Shown in pieces: positions 36,335 to 43,592 of a DNA stretch of 64,000 nucleotides. Every line of letters starts with the position of its first letter. Position 1 is the stretch's first letter. The position numbers were made by a program, and so were the translations under genes. This DNA comes from Microbulbifer sp. TB1203. Its GTDB lineage: Bacteria > Pseudomonadota > Gammaproteobacteria > Pseudomonadales > Cellvibrionaceae. Below the pieces are notes generated by a model that was not told the DNA's origin, did not search any database, and saw only the letters and a program-made list of their open reading frames with translations. Where the stretch lies: the NCBI RefSeq assembly GCF_030997045.1, contig NZ_CP116899.1, positions 4,922,001 to 4,986,000 of the forward strand, in the 5' to 3' direction.

Positions 36335-37834
36335 TCAATTGCTCGCCTCCAGGGAAAGCAGATAGTGGGCCAGGGCGCGCTTCTGCGCGCTGCTGAAGCC
36401 GTAATTGGGCATCGGCGGCGTGGGGGTGTCGAAGTAGTTGGCCAGGCTATGCAGAGTGTATTTTTTCGCCAGGTTTTTCAGCACCAACTGCTCGGCGTGG
36501 CATTGGGCGCAGTTGTGCTGCTGATACAGTTCCTCGCCCCGTTGTGCCGCGCCGCTGTCGATGGCCAGGGGTTTGTGGGGAGCTTTTATCCGCGGTTTTC
36601 GCTCCGCAGCGGCAAAAGCATTTCGCGACCCGGTGGTGACCCGGTAGACGGCGCCGGCGTAATCGTCGGAGATATAGATATTGCCGTTGGCGTCCTCGGC
36701 GATGGCCACAGGGCGGCCGCTGACTTCATCGCGCTCGCGATCCAGGAAGCCCCAGAGGAAATCCCGCTGTTCGATATTGCCGCGATCGTCCCAGTGCAGA
36801 GAGACCACTTTGTAGCCGTCCTTGGTGCTGCGGTTCCAGGAGCCGTGCAGGGCCACCAGCGCCGCATCGCGGTAGTCCCGGGGCTGTGCCGGGCTGCGCA
36901 GGAAGCGGATGCCCAGCGCGGCGTTGTGGGCTGGGAAGTTGTGTACCGGCGGACGCGAATTCTCGATCTTGCGCTGGATTTCCTCGCCGGCGTCGGCACT
37001 GCCCTCTCCGTCTTTGGTGAAATGCGGGTCCGGCACCCGGTCGCCGTTGGCGTAGGGCCAGCCGTAAAAAACACCTTTTTCCACCAGGTTCAGTTCGTCG
37101 GGTGGAAAGTCGTCCCCCAGCCAGTCGCGGCCGTTGTCGGTGGCGTAGAGACCTCCGTCCATCGGGGACCAGTCGAAGCCCACACTGTTGCGCAGGCCGG
37201 TGGCGTAGATTTCCAGGTCGCTGCCGTCGGGTTTGAAGCGCATGATGGTGGCGCGCTGAGGGTCCTTCTCCTCGCAGACGTTGCAGGTGGAACCACTGGA
37301 GAGGTAGACCCAGCCGTCCGGCCCCATAGCGATGGTCTTGGTCCAGTGGTTGCCCTCGTCACCGAGGCCGCTGACGATTTTCTGGTAGCTGCCGGCCAGG
37401 CGGCCGTCGGAGTGATCGAAGGGTACGCGGCCGACGCCGTTGCTCTCGGCGATATACAGCCAGTCCTCGTGCAGGAACAGGCCGTGGGGGCGGCTCAGTC
37501 CGTCGATGAGTACCCGTTGGCCGTCGCTGCGGCCGTCCCCATCGCGGTCTGCCCGGAGCAGGCCCACCTGTCCGCGTCGGGGCTGGGAAACGATTACGTC
37601 GCCACGGCGGGTGACGGTCAACCAGCGGGCGTTGGGCACAGTGTCGGCAAAAAGCTCCACGCGAAAACCAGCGGGAGTGTGTAACCGTCTATCCACCGTT
37701 TGGGGATCAGTTTCAGCGCCCCCCGTCAGTTGTTTCCAGGGCACGCTGACGCCCGGCGCGAAGAATATAATGGTGGACACGCCAGCGCCCAACGCTACAA
37801 GAAAAATAAGCGTATATTTCAACAGGCTTTTCAC
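36335..37834 (-). CDS. PQQ-type sugar dehydrogenase beta-propeller fused to cytochrome c
   Basis: A 499-residue exported or membrane-anchored protein. One N-terminal hydrophobic helix (about residues 7-29) precedes a six-bladed soluble glucose/sorbosone-dehydrogenase propeller with RPHGLFLHEDWLYIAESN, TGLRNSVGFDWSP and SGRPVAIAEDANGNIYISDD. The last ~95 residues carry one haem c site, CAQCH, with a distal Met in PPMPNYGF. It probably oxidises a sugar or aldose in the periplasm and passes electrons to its own haem. PQQ dependence is inferred from the family. It is divergent from the Rsm-like small RNA. Confidence 0.85.
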   Translation of the reverse strand: MKSLLKYTLIFLVALGAGVSTIIFFAPGVSVPWKQLTGGAETDPQTVDRRLHTPAGFRVELFADTVPNARWLTVTRRGDVIVSQPRRGQVGLLRADRDGDGRSDGQRVLIDGLSRPHGLFLHEDWLYIAESNGVGRVPFDHSDGRLAGSYQKIVSGLGDEGNHWTKTIAMGPDGWVYLSSGSTCNVCEEKDPQRATIMRFKPDGSDLEIYATGLRNSVGFDWSPMDGGLYATDNGRDWLGDDFPPDELNLVEKGVFYGWPYANGDRVPDPHFTKDGEGSADAGEEIQRKIENSRPPVHNFPAHNAALGIRFLRSPAQPRDYRDAALVALHGSWNRSTKDGYKVVSLHWDDRGNIEQRDFLWGFLDRERDEVSGRPVAIAEDANGNIYISDDYAGAVYRVTTGSRNAFAAAERKPRIKAPHKPLAIDSGAAQRGEELYQQHNCAQCHAEQLVLKNLAKKYTLHSLANYFDTPTPPMPNYGFSSAQKRALAHYLLSLEASN

Positions 37835-37958
37835 GATTTGAGATTGATCTCGTAATATTTGTGGCTATAGTTGTCGCTCTTCCCATGCCGCGCCAGTTTT
37901 ACCACAACAGGCGCCTCCCGTCTCCGCCGCTTATCCCCCATGGGATATATCGCAGGCT

Positions 37959-37976
37959 TGTGAGATATCTCGCACA
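37959..37976 (+). promoter_or_regulatory. GacA/UvrY-type activator box
   Basis: TGTGAGATATCTCGCACA is an 18-bp near-perfect dyad very close to the upstream activating site of csrB/rsm genes (TGTnAG-N6-CTnACA type). Its centre is about 64 nt upstream of the predicted start of the small RNA, the usual spacing. A -10-like CATAAT is at 38020-38025 and no good -35 exists, as expected for an activator-dependent promoter. Confidence 0.72.
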
Positions 37977-38030
37977 AGAAATTCAGCCGATTGCCTCTAC
38001 TTTTTTTTCCGTCCCTGACCATAATGAAAG

Positions 38031-38157
38031 TGCAGGGATGCAAAGGGACTGCAAACCGCGGCAAAGGATAAAAGGATTGTGCCGCTCGCCCGAGGGAAAC
38101 GGGCACCATCCTGTGAGACGCACCGTTCGGGCGGGATTGCCCGGACGGTGTTTTATT
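38031..38157 (+). ncRNA. CsrB/RsmZ-family small RNA (CsrA/RsmA-sequestering)
   Basis: About 127 nt from the predicted start to a Rho-independent terminator, the same size as RsmY/RsmZ. GGA motifs lie in single-stranded loops: TGCA-GGGA-TGCA, then AAGGGACTGC. Next comes the hairpin GCGGCA...TGCCGC, whose loop holds two AAGGA motifs, then GCCCG-AGGGAAA-CGGGC. The terminator adds two further GGA sites. GCAGGGATGC matches the CsrA consensus core. With the Gac box upstream this is a strong structural case, made without a covariance search. It would titrate CsrA/RsmA to control secretion, biofilm or carbon storage. Confidence 0.75.
38121..38157 (+). terminator. Rho-independent terminator of the Rsm-like RNA
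   Basis: Stem CACCGTtCGGGC - GGGATT - GCCCGgACGGTG followed by TTTTATT. Confidence 0.85.
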
Positions 38158-38254
38158 GGGCAACGATTCACCTCATCCCTTCGGTCAGCTGAAGGTGCTG
38201 ATGTGCGCCCTGTGGACTTTTCCCTGATCCTTTCTTCGAGCGGCCTCCGGCTGC

Positions 38255-38288
38255 ACAAAACGGCGGAACCGCCGTTTTGTTATTTTTT
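38255..38288 (+). terminator. Rho-independent terminator-like hairpin
   Basis: Perfect stem ACAAAACGGCGG-AA-CCGCCGTTTTGT followed by TATTTTTT. The stem and its preceding CGGCCTCCGGCTG resemble the units of the tandem array at 54115-54478. The stretch 38158-38480 holds this hairpin but no credible coding sequence. Confidence 0.7.
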
Positions 38289-38480
38289 ACCTGTATCACC
38301 GGCGCAATTCCTGTCTGGAAAATGTAACAATTTTCCGCTTTAATCAGAGCAATCCGGCCATATTTCCACCGAGCCGGTGGAGGATGATGCATTCAGTAAG
38401 TCAGCTCTGTACATACCTGCCCTGATACAGCCCCCTCACCGCTGGCGGGTATGCTGTTCGACACTCGTGAATTTCTACAG

Positions 38481-38517
38481 AAGGCCCTTCCGGACTACCG
38501 GCAGGGCCTTTGTTTTT
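38481..38517 (+). terminator. Rho-independent terminator in the leader of the HNH gene
   Basis: Stem AAGGCCCTtCCGG - ACTA - CCGGcAGGGCCTT followed by TGTTTTT, ending about 50 nt before the HNH endonuclease ATG. It could end a short upstream RNA (about 38400-38517) or attenuate the HNH gene. Confidence 0.75.
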
Positions 38518-38567
38518 GGGCGAACACTGAGTTCGCCCCCAGAGTTTCAAGAAGGGGAGTTGAGCCG

Positions 38568-39140
38568 ATGCAAGCGAGAATTCTGCGCCTGAATCTGGCG
38601 GGGCAGCCGCTGGAATGGTTGAGTTGGGAGGAGGCCGCCTGCCTGTATGTGCGGGAATTGGTGACCTGGTCCCTCGGTGGGGTGGTGCTCACTGTGCGCG
38701 GTGGCATCAACCGCCTCGGCGAGCGATCCAGTCTGGACCTGGCAGCGATTATCGCCTGCGGCGGCGAGCGTATGGCACGGCCGCGCCGGCGCCCACCATT
38801 GACCAATAGCGCGCTCTTTTCCCGCGATCTGCACACCTGCCTGTATTGTGGCAACGGATTTCCCAAGCGGGAGCTGACCCGCGACCATGTGCAGCCGGTA
38901 TCCCGCGGCGGCCGTGATGTCTGGGAGAACGTGGTGACAGCCTGCCGGCGCTGCAACCAGCACAAGGGCAACCGGCTGCTGCAGGAGATCGATCTGGAAT
39001 TGCTGGCACTGCCCTTCTGCCCCAATGCCGCAGAATACCTGGCGCTGATCAACAACGAGCGGATACGCGGCGACCAGATGGAGTTTTTACGCGGGCAGTT
39101 TTCCCGCCGGCGCCAGGAGGGGTGGTTGCAGGCGGGCTGA
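38568..39140 (+). CDS. HNH endonuclease family protein
   Basis: A 190-residue protein with a C-terminal HNH nuclease fold. LFSRDLHTCLYCGNGF gives the first zinc CxxC, LTRDHVQPVSRGG the catalytic DH, and WENVVTACRRCNQHKGN the Asn plus second CxxC (about residues 88-140). The N-terminal ~80 residues have no assigned domain. The ATG at 38568 has an AAGGGGAG ribosome site. Stand-alone HNH proteins of this size are widespread, and the DNA target is unknown. There is no sign of an associated IscB or intron. Confidence 0.88.
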   Translation: MQARILRLNLAGQPLEWLSWEEAACLYVRELVTWSLGGVVLTVRGGINRLGERSSLDLAAIIACGGERMARPRRRPPLTNSALFSRDLHTCLYCGNGFPKRELTRDHVQPVSRGGRDVWENVVTACRRCNQHKGNRLLQEIDLELLALPFCPNAAEYLALINNERIRGDQMEFLRGQFSRRRQEGWLQAG

Positions 39141-39161
39141 TCGATATTCAGTGATCGGTGA

Positions 39162-40175
39162 TCACTGTGATCTCACTGCTTTGCGGATCAAACTGCTCAG
39201 GTAGTGGGAAAAGTCGTGGCCGGTGTTCTCCATCATTTTGGGGAACATGGAAATGGACGTCATGCCGGGAAAGGTGTTGACCTCGTTGAGATAGATATCG
39301 CCTTCCTCGGTGAGAAAGAAATCGATGCGTGACAGGTCCTTCAACTGCAGGCCGATAAAAGCGCGGCGGGAGGCCTCCCTGATCCAGCCCAGCTGCGCGT
39401 CGCTCAACCCCTGTGCCTCCACATGGGTGACCGCGCGGCTGGCGTCGTTGTATTTCTCCTCATAGCTGTAGAAGGCGTCCTCCGGCGGGCACACTTCCCC
39501 CGGCGGGGTGATCACCAGTTCGCCGTCGTAGGGGTAGACCGCGACTTCGAGTTCGCGCACGCGCAGGCATTTCTCCACCAGCACATAGGGGGAGTAGCGG
39601 AAGGCTTCGTCCAGCGCCCGCTCCAGCTCCTCCGTCGAGCTCACCTTGTAGCAGCCCACTGACGATCCCTGATTGGAGGCCTTGACGAACACCTGCCCCC
39701 ACTCCTGCAGTGCCATGGCGGCCTTGGCGGTCTCCTCCGCCTCACTGCTGCACAGGAACTGGTAGGGCGTGTTGTCTACACCCAGGGCGCTGAGCCAGAG
39801 TTTGGTGGTGATCTTGTTGAAGCAGATCTTGCTCGCCTCGGGACCGCAGCCATAGTAGGGAATGCCGAACAGATCCAGTTGGGACTGCAGGTCGCCGGTT
39901 TCACCGGGATAGCCGTGGATCGACGGAATCACATAGTGCACCGGTTGGGCTTTGCCGTCTTCCCGGTACAACTGGTGGTCCTGGCGCAGTTGGAAGACTT
40001 CACCGCCGCTGCCGGTGAGGCGCCCGTTGGCGTCCATCTCTACACGAGTCAGGGCGATATCCGGCACCTCGGCCAGGCGATGCTGGATAAAGTCTGCGGT
40101 GCGCAAGGAGACTTCGTGCTCGCTGCCGCCGCCGCCGCAGATCAGCAGGGTGTTGATGGGGTTTGGGGAATTCAT
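39162..40175 (-). CDS. ddl: D-alanine--D-alanine ligase family protein
   Basis: ATP-grasp ligase (337 residues) forming the D-Ala-D-Ala end of peptidoglycan precursors. The N-terminal GGGGSEHEVSLRTADFI, the phosphate loop KASNQGSSVGCYKV and the metal-binding LNEVNTFPGMTSISMFPKM are present. The ATG at 40175 gives the family N-terminus; a longer frame reads through the REP element. It neighbours mepA on the same strand, so two cell-wall genes are adjacent. A second ddl in a mur cluster elsewhere is possible but not visible here. Confidence 0.9.
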   Translation of the reverse strand: MNSPNPINTLLICGGGGSEHEVSLRTADFIQHRLAEVPDIALTRVEMDANGRLTGSGGEVFQLRQDHQLYREDGKAQPVHYVIPSIHGYPGETGDLQSQLDLFGIPYYGCGPEASKICFNKITTKLWLSALGVDNTPYQFLCSSEAEETAKAAMALQEWGQVFVKASNQGSSVGCYKVSSTEELERALDEAFRYSPYVLVEKCLRVRELEVAVYPYDGELVITPPGEVCPPEDAFYSYEEKYNDASRAVTHVEAQGLSDAQLGWIREASRRAFIGLQLKDLSRIDFFLTEEGDIYLNEVNTFPGMTSISMFPKMMENTGHDFSHYLSSLIRKAVRSQ

Positions 40176-40189
40176 ACCTTTCTCGTCTC

Positions 40190-40252
40190 GTAGGGTGCGC
40201 CGCGCACGGTTTTGGCGTGTGCTCTCAACGGTGCGCGCGGCGCATCCCAATG
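40190..40252. repeat. REP-like palindrome, family C
   Basis: GTAGGGTGCGCCGCGCACGG and GTGCGCGCGGCGCATCCC arms between mepA and ddl. Confidence 0.7.
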
Positions 40253-40268
40253 ATAAATCAATTTCTTC

Positions 40269-41123
40269 TCAGGGGGCCGCAAGCACGCGCTCGCACTGCT
40301 GAGGCATGGGCGGTTTTTCCGGTTCTTTTCGCGGCTCTTTCGGCGGCGGCGCCTCGCCCCGCAGCAGTGCGTAGAACTCGTCGCTGAACCACCAGTCCAG
40401 GTCGTCGCCACAGGGATCGCCCCGCACCGGCCGCTGGGGTTTGCAGTATTCATCGCCCTCGGGGCAGGTCAGACGCACATGGAAATGATAGTTGTGTTCC
40501 CACCAGGGTCGCACCTTGCGCAGCCACTCGTTGTCATCGCCGGCGATGCTGCACAGCTTTCGCTTGATGGTGGGATGAACGAAGATGCGCTCCACCCGCG
40601 CGTCTTCCGAAGCCAGGCGCAGTATTTGCGGAACCCTGTCGTCCCAGTTCTTTTCGATCAGCCGGTGATTGCGGGCATCCGCGAGCGGCTTGGCGGAGAT
40701 GTTGTCGCGCTCCCAGGGGCTCAGCGGGCGCTCGGCGGCGCGCCAGTCCTGGGAGTACCAGATGTCGATATCCAGCCCCATCTGGTGGCTGCGGTGGCCG
40801 GAACTGAAGGGCCCGCCGCGGGCCATGGACATATCGCCGATCTGCAGGCGGCCCAAGCCGTTGTTCGCAACCCGGGCGGAAAAATCCTTGAGGAACTGGA
40901 TGGTGGCCGGGTGGCCGTAGTGCCGGTCGCGGCCTGTGCGCACCAGTTGGAAGCCCTTGCCGCGCAGGGGCATCTGTTCGGCGCCGCTCAGGCAGCCGTT
41001 GGTGTAGGTGCCGATGCTGGCGGAGGCCTGGGAGGAGGGGCGCGAGACCCTTTCCCAGGGGTTGGCGGTGGCGCTGGAAGCCAGCGCGGCGGTCAACAGG
41101 ATAGCAGTGAGGGATCGATACAT
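40269..41123 (-). CDS. mepA: Penicillin-insensitive murein endopeptidase MepA
   Basis: Periplasmic LAS-type zinc metallopeptidase (284 residues) cleaving D-Ala-meso-DAP cross-links. A signal peptide (residues 1-20, ending SSATA) precedes the conserved SIGTYTNGCLSGAEQMPLRG start of the mature domain. The zinc motif is SSGHRSHQMGLDIDIWY (HxxxxxxxD, about residues 113-129) and the second His is in WWEHNYHFHVRL. A Pro-rich, basic stretch is near the C-terminus. Confidence 0.95.
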   Translation of the reverse strand: MYRSLTAILLTAALASSATANPWERVSRPSSQASASIGTYTNGCLSGAEQMPLRGKGFQLVRTGRDRHYGHPATIQFLKDFSARVANNGLGRLQIGDMSMARGGPFSSGHRSHQMGLDIDIWYSQDWRAAERPLSPWERDNISAKPLADARNHRLIEKNWDDRVPQILRLASEDARVERIFVHPTIKRKLCSIAGDDNEWLRKVRPWWEHNYHFHVRLTCPEGDEYCKPQRPVRGDPCGDDLDWWFSDEFYALLRGEAPPPKEPRKEPEKPPMPQQCERVLAAP

Positions 41124-41141
41124 TGGTACTCAAACTACAAC

Positions 41142-41200
41142 TTCGTAGGATGCGCTGTGCGCACCGTTCGGGTTTGGCGGTGCATGCGGCGCACCTCGTG
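41142..41200. repeat. Degenerate REP-like palindrome, family C
   Basis: GTAGGATGCGCTGTGCGCACCG and GCATGCGGCGCACCTCG arms just upstream of mepA, next to the hisC remnant. Confidence 0.55.
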
Positions 41201-41204
41201 TCTC

Positions 41205-41372
41205 TTTCGAGTCCCGATAATTATAGGGGGTTCCCTTTCTCTGTCGGTGAACCGGGTATCTCCGTGCAGGCGGCCATCTCTGCGTTGATGCCGATGGAGA
41301 TGCGCAGGTACTCCGATGCGCCGTTTGTTGAAGTGGTGCAGGATATCGCGCCGGTGCAGTTCCGCCTAGAGC
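41205..41372 (-). pseudogene. Decayed 3' fragment of hisC
   Basis: On the minus strand this DNA encodes TNGASEYLRISIGINAEM followed by AACTEIPGS. It lines up with the C-terminus of the intact HisC at 48244 (KPRISEYLRISIGTDGEM, then AACAEIIGS) with a short deletion. Sequence just past the stop is also alike (GTCCCGATAA in both). Only about 45-50 codons survive and no start exists. It is the displaced end of a hisC copy on the far side of the accessory island. Confidence 0.8.
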
Positions 41373-41443
41373 TGCGGCCCCATCGTGACTGTGAAAAGCG
41401 TGATAGAGTGAAAAGACTGTTCACTGAAAGTGAAGGCTTGGTC

Positions 41444-42079
41444 ATGTCGCGTCTACCCCCGATCATTCCGGCTGTTCTCATCTCATGCTGGGCGGCAACC
41501 GCCGCCTTCGCCCAGCCCGTTCACACCGATCCACGCTATTACCGGGTTACCGGAGTGGCGGCGGACGACGCTCTCAATATCAGGTCGGCGCCGACCGCAA
41601 GCGCGGAGATCGTTGGCAAGTTCGAACCGGGCGCGCAGCCCGTGGAGGTTCTCGACATCGACAAGGGCTGGGCCCGGGTGATCATCGGCGAGGGCATGGG
41701 TTGGGCCTCTGCCGATTATCTCGAACCCATTCAGATGTCGCCGATTGGTGACTCGGCGCTCCCTGCGGGGCTCTTGTGCGCTGGCACGGAGCCGTTCTGG
41801 AGTCTCCGTATTGACCGGAAATCGGTCACCTACAGTGCCGCCGGCGCTGAGGAGCGTGTCATGAGCCTCGTTAAAGCGGACGGCTTCGCCGGTGTTGGAC
41901 CGGGTACGAACTTTGTCATCGCCTCGGGGGAGGGTAGCAGTATCACCGCCGTGGTTTCCAACCAGCGCTGTTCGGACGGGATGAGCGATCGCGACTATCC
42001 GCGTCGGATCGATGTGGTGCTTTCCGGTGCCGACGGTGTGACCGGGCTGACAGGGTGTTGTCGTGTGCCGGTGAATTAG
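41444..42079 (+). CDS. Exported SH3b-domain protein of unknown function
   Basis: A 211-residue protein with a signal peptide (residues 1-24, ending AAFAQ). A bacterial SH3 domain follows (about residues 35-90: DDALNIRSAPTASAEIVGKF, GWARVIIGEGMGWASADYL). The C-terminal part, containing CAGTEPFWSLRID and a later CCRV, resembles uncharacterised COG3650-like domains. SH3b domains often bind cell-wall peptides, which fits the neighbouring peptidoglycan hydrolases. The ATG at 41444 is chosen for the signal sequence and a GAAGG ribosome site. It is the first gene of the island after the hisC remnant. Confidence 0.7.
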   Translation: MSRLPPIIPAVLISCWAATAAFAQPVHTDPRYYRVTGVAADDALNIRSAPTASAEIVGKFEPGAQPVEVLDIDKGWARVIIGEGMGWASADYLEPIQMSPIGDSALPAGLLCAGTEPFWSLRIDRKSVTYSAAGAEERVMSLVKADGFAGVGPGTNFVIASGEGSSITAVVSNQRCSDGMSDRDYPRRIDVVLSGADGVTGLTGCCRVPVN

Positions 42080-42333
42080 AGGTATTGGAAAATAAGCCCT
42101 CCCTTTTTTCAAGTAGAACGGCCTTTCAAGTAGAACGGGCCGTTTGCCCCGAACTCCCCCCTGCCACCTGAAACCTACCCGCTTCCCCCGCGCCAGTTGA
42201 AATAGTCGCCATCCGCCAATTCACGGACGGATTTTGCAGGGCGCTCTTCTTCCGTAAAGGTGGCAGGCAAAGACACAGCGGATCACTAATAGTGCAAAAA
42301 ATCGTCGGCAGTCCACTCTGGGCGGGAATAAAG

Positions 42334-42599
42334 TATTCAAAATGTGAATAAATTATGCTTTTTGGTGTTGTTGTTATGGATAAATTATTCTACGGTGTCA
42401 TTGCAAATGGCTGACTGCGTCAAGAAGTAAGGTGGTAGACAGAAAGGGATGCAGATCCGCCACAACTTCGCCGGGAGAGCAAAATTGCTGCATCGCGCCG
42501 CGCAGGTGCCGGTTGAGCAATTGTAATGCGCTCGGCCGGCGTGCAATCCGCAGGTGCCTGTGCGGCACATCTCCAAAAAATAAGGAAGAGGAGAACACC
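42334..42599 (+). promoter_or_regulatory. Conserved leader of the M23 gene (paired with 46170-46441)
   Basis: About 265 nt upstream of the M23 gene is closely repeated upstream of the amidase gene. Shared landmarks are the dyad TATTCA-AAATG-TGAATA (42334-42350), AAATTATTCTACGGTG, CTGCGTCAAGAAGTAAGG, GCAGATCCG(C/T)CACAACTTCG, GCTCGGCCGGCGTGCAATCC and AAGGA(A)(G/A)AGGAGAACACC at the ribosome site. Conservation of noncoding sequence implies a shared promoter or 5' UTR control. Confidence 0.65.
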
Positions 42600-43454
42600 A
42601 TGTTACGAACCACCATGCTGGGAGCGTTGGCGACCTTTGTTTTGATGTCATTGCCGGCTGCCGCCGCAACCCACAAGAGCCCATTCAATTGCAACAAGAC
42701 CTTCAACGCCAACAACTGGATTGGCAATCCCGACCACAATCCGAAGGGTTCGATCGACTGGCAGAACTACGGCGGCGATGCGATCAACGGTGAGCCCGTG
42801 CGGGCCACGGCGGGCGGCACCGCCTACTTCTACAACGCGGGCAGCACCAGCTATGGCCGCTGGGTCGAGATCCGGCACGACGACGGCACCCGCACACGGT
42901 ACGCGCACCTGTCGACACAGGTGCGCAGCCCCGGCCAATCGATGCCAGTCAGCCGCGGCACCCAGATCGGCACGGTTGGCTCGACCGGCGGCAGCAGAGC
43001 GCCGCACCTGCACTATGAGCAGAGGTTCTCCAACGGCGCGGTGGACACTTCGCCGACCGTCGAGGGCGTTACCGTTTCTCGGGGCCAGAAGAAGGCCATC
43101 ACCAGCTCGAACAACTGCGGGAGCGGAGCCAACCCCTACACGCCGGACGAGGTGTGCGGGAACGGCTTCAGCGTGATCGACTCCCACGGACTCACCGGCG
43201 GGAGGGTCTACCTGCTGTGGAACGGAAGCAGCGGACAGAATTGCGTGGTGACGATAAAGTCCTCCAAGGTCGGCTCACCGTCATCGGTGTCAGCGTCCCT
43301 GCAAGTCGAGGGCAGCACCAAGGCGACCGATTCCGGCAGTTTTAGCTATTACGCCGGACCCGTCAAAAAGTCGGCGTCAAACCAATGCGTGAAATGGGGC
43401 GGCTCGGTCGGGAGCAGTTCCTGGGAGAGCGCCTTCGGGCATTGCGGCAGTTAG
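42600..43454 (+). CDS. Secreted M23-family endopeptidase with C-terminal SapA-like domain
   Basis: A 284-residue exported protein. The signal peptide (residues 1-22, ending PAAAA) leads to an M23 (LytM) domain with HNPKGSIDWQN (first zinc His/Asp), TRYAHLST and the closing APHLHYEQR (HxH, about residue 140). Residues about 178-284 form a second, Cys-containing domain nearly identical to the C-terminus of the amidase at 46442 (YLLWNGSSGQNCVVT, WGGSVGSSSWES). Both domains recall actinobacterial proteins (M23 peptidases and spore-associated protein A). Transfer is therefore possible. It probably cuts peptidoglycan outside the cell. Confidence 0.85.
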   Translation: MLRTTMLGALATFVLMSLPAAAATHKSPFNCNKTFNANNWIGNPDHNPKGSIDWQNYGGDAINGEPVRATAGGTAYFYNAGSTSYGRWVEIRHDDGTRTRYAHLSTQVRSPGQSMPVSRGTQIGTVGSTGGSRAPHLHYEQRFSNGAVDTSPTVEGVTVSRGQKKAITSSNNCGSGANPYTPDEVCGNGFSVIDSHGLTGGRVYLLWNGSSGQNCVVTIKSSKVGSPSSVSASLQVEGSTKATDSGSFSYYAGPVKKSASNQCVKWGGSVGSSSWESAFGHCGS

Positions 43455-43592
43455 GCCTGCAGCGCAGAGAAACAGGCGGGGCATCGTCCCCGCCGCATCC
43501 TTGCAGAACTCGGCACCTCGCGCAGTCAATTGTTCAGTCTGGGCGCAGGTGAATCGCAGGTCACCGTGCACATAACTAGCGGACAAGTCTAT

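Noticed and set aside
38400..39140. HEARO/IscB-type RNA plus HNH gene
   Set aside because: The HNH protein is only 190 residues and lacks IscB/IsrB domains; the leader has a plain terminator, not the expected elaborate fold.
41123..41443. Extending the SH3 protein upstream to a 318-residue form
   Set aside because: The extra part would translate the antisense of the hisC remnant and a REP element, and would hide the signal peptide starting at 41444.
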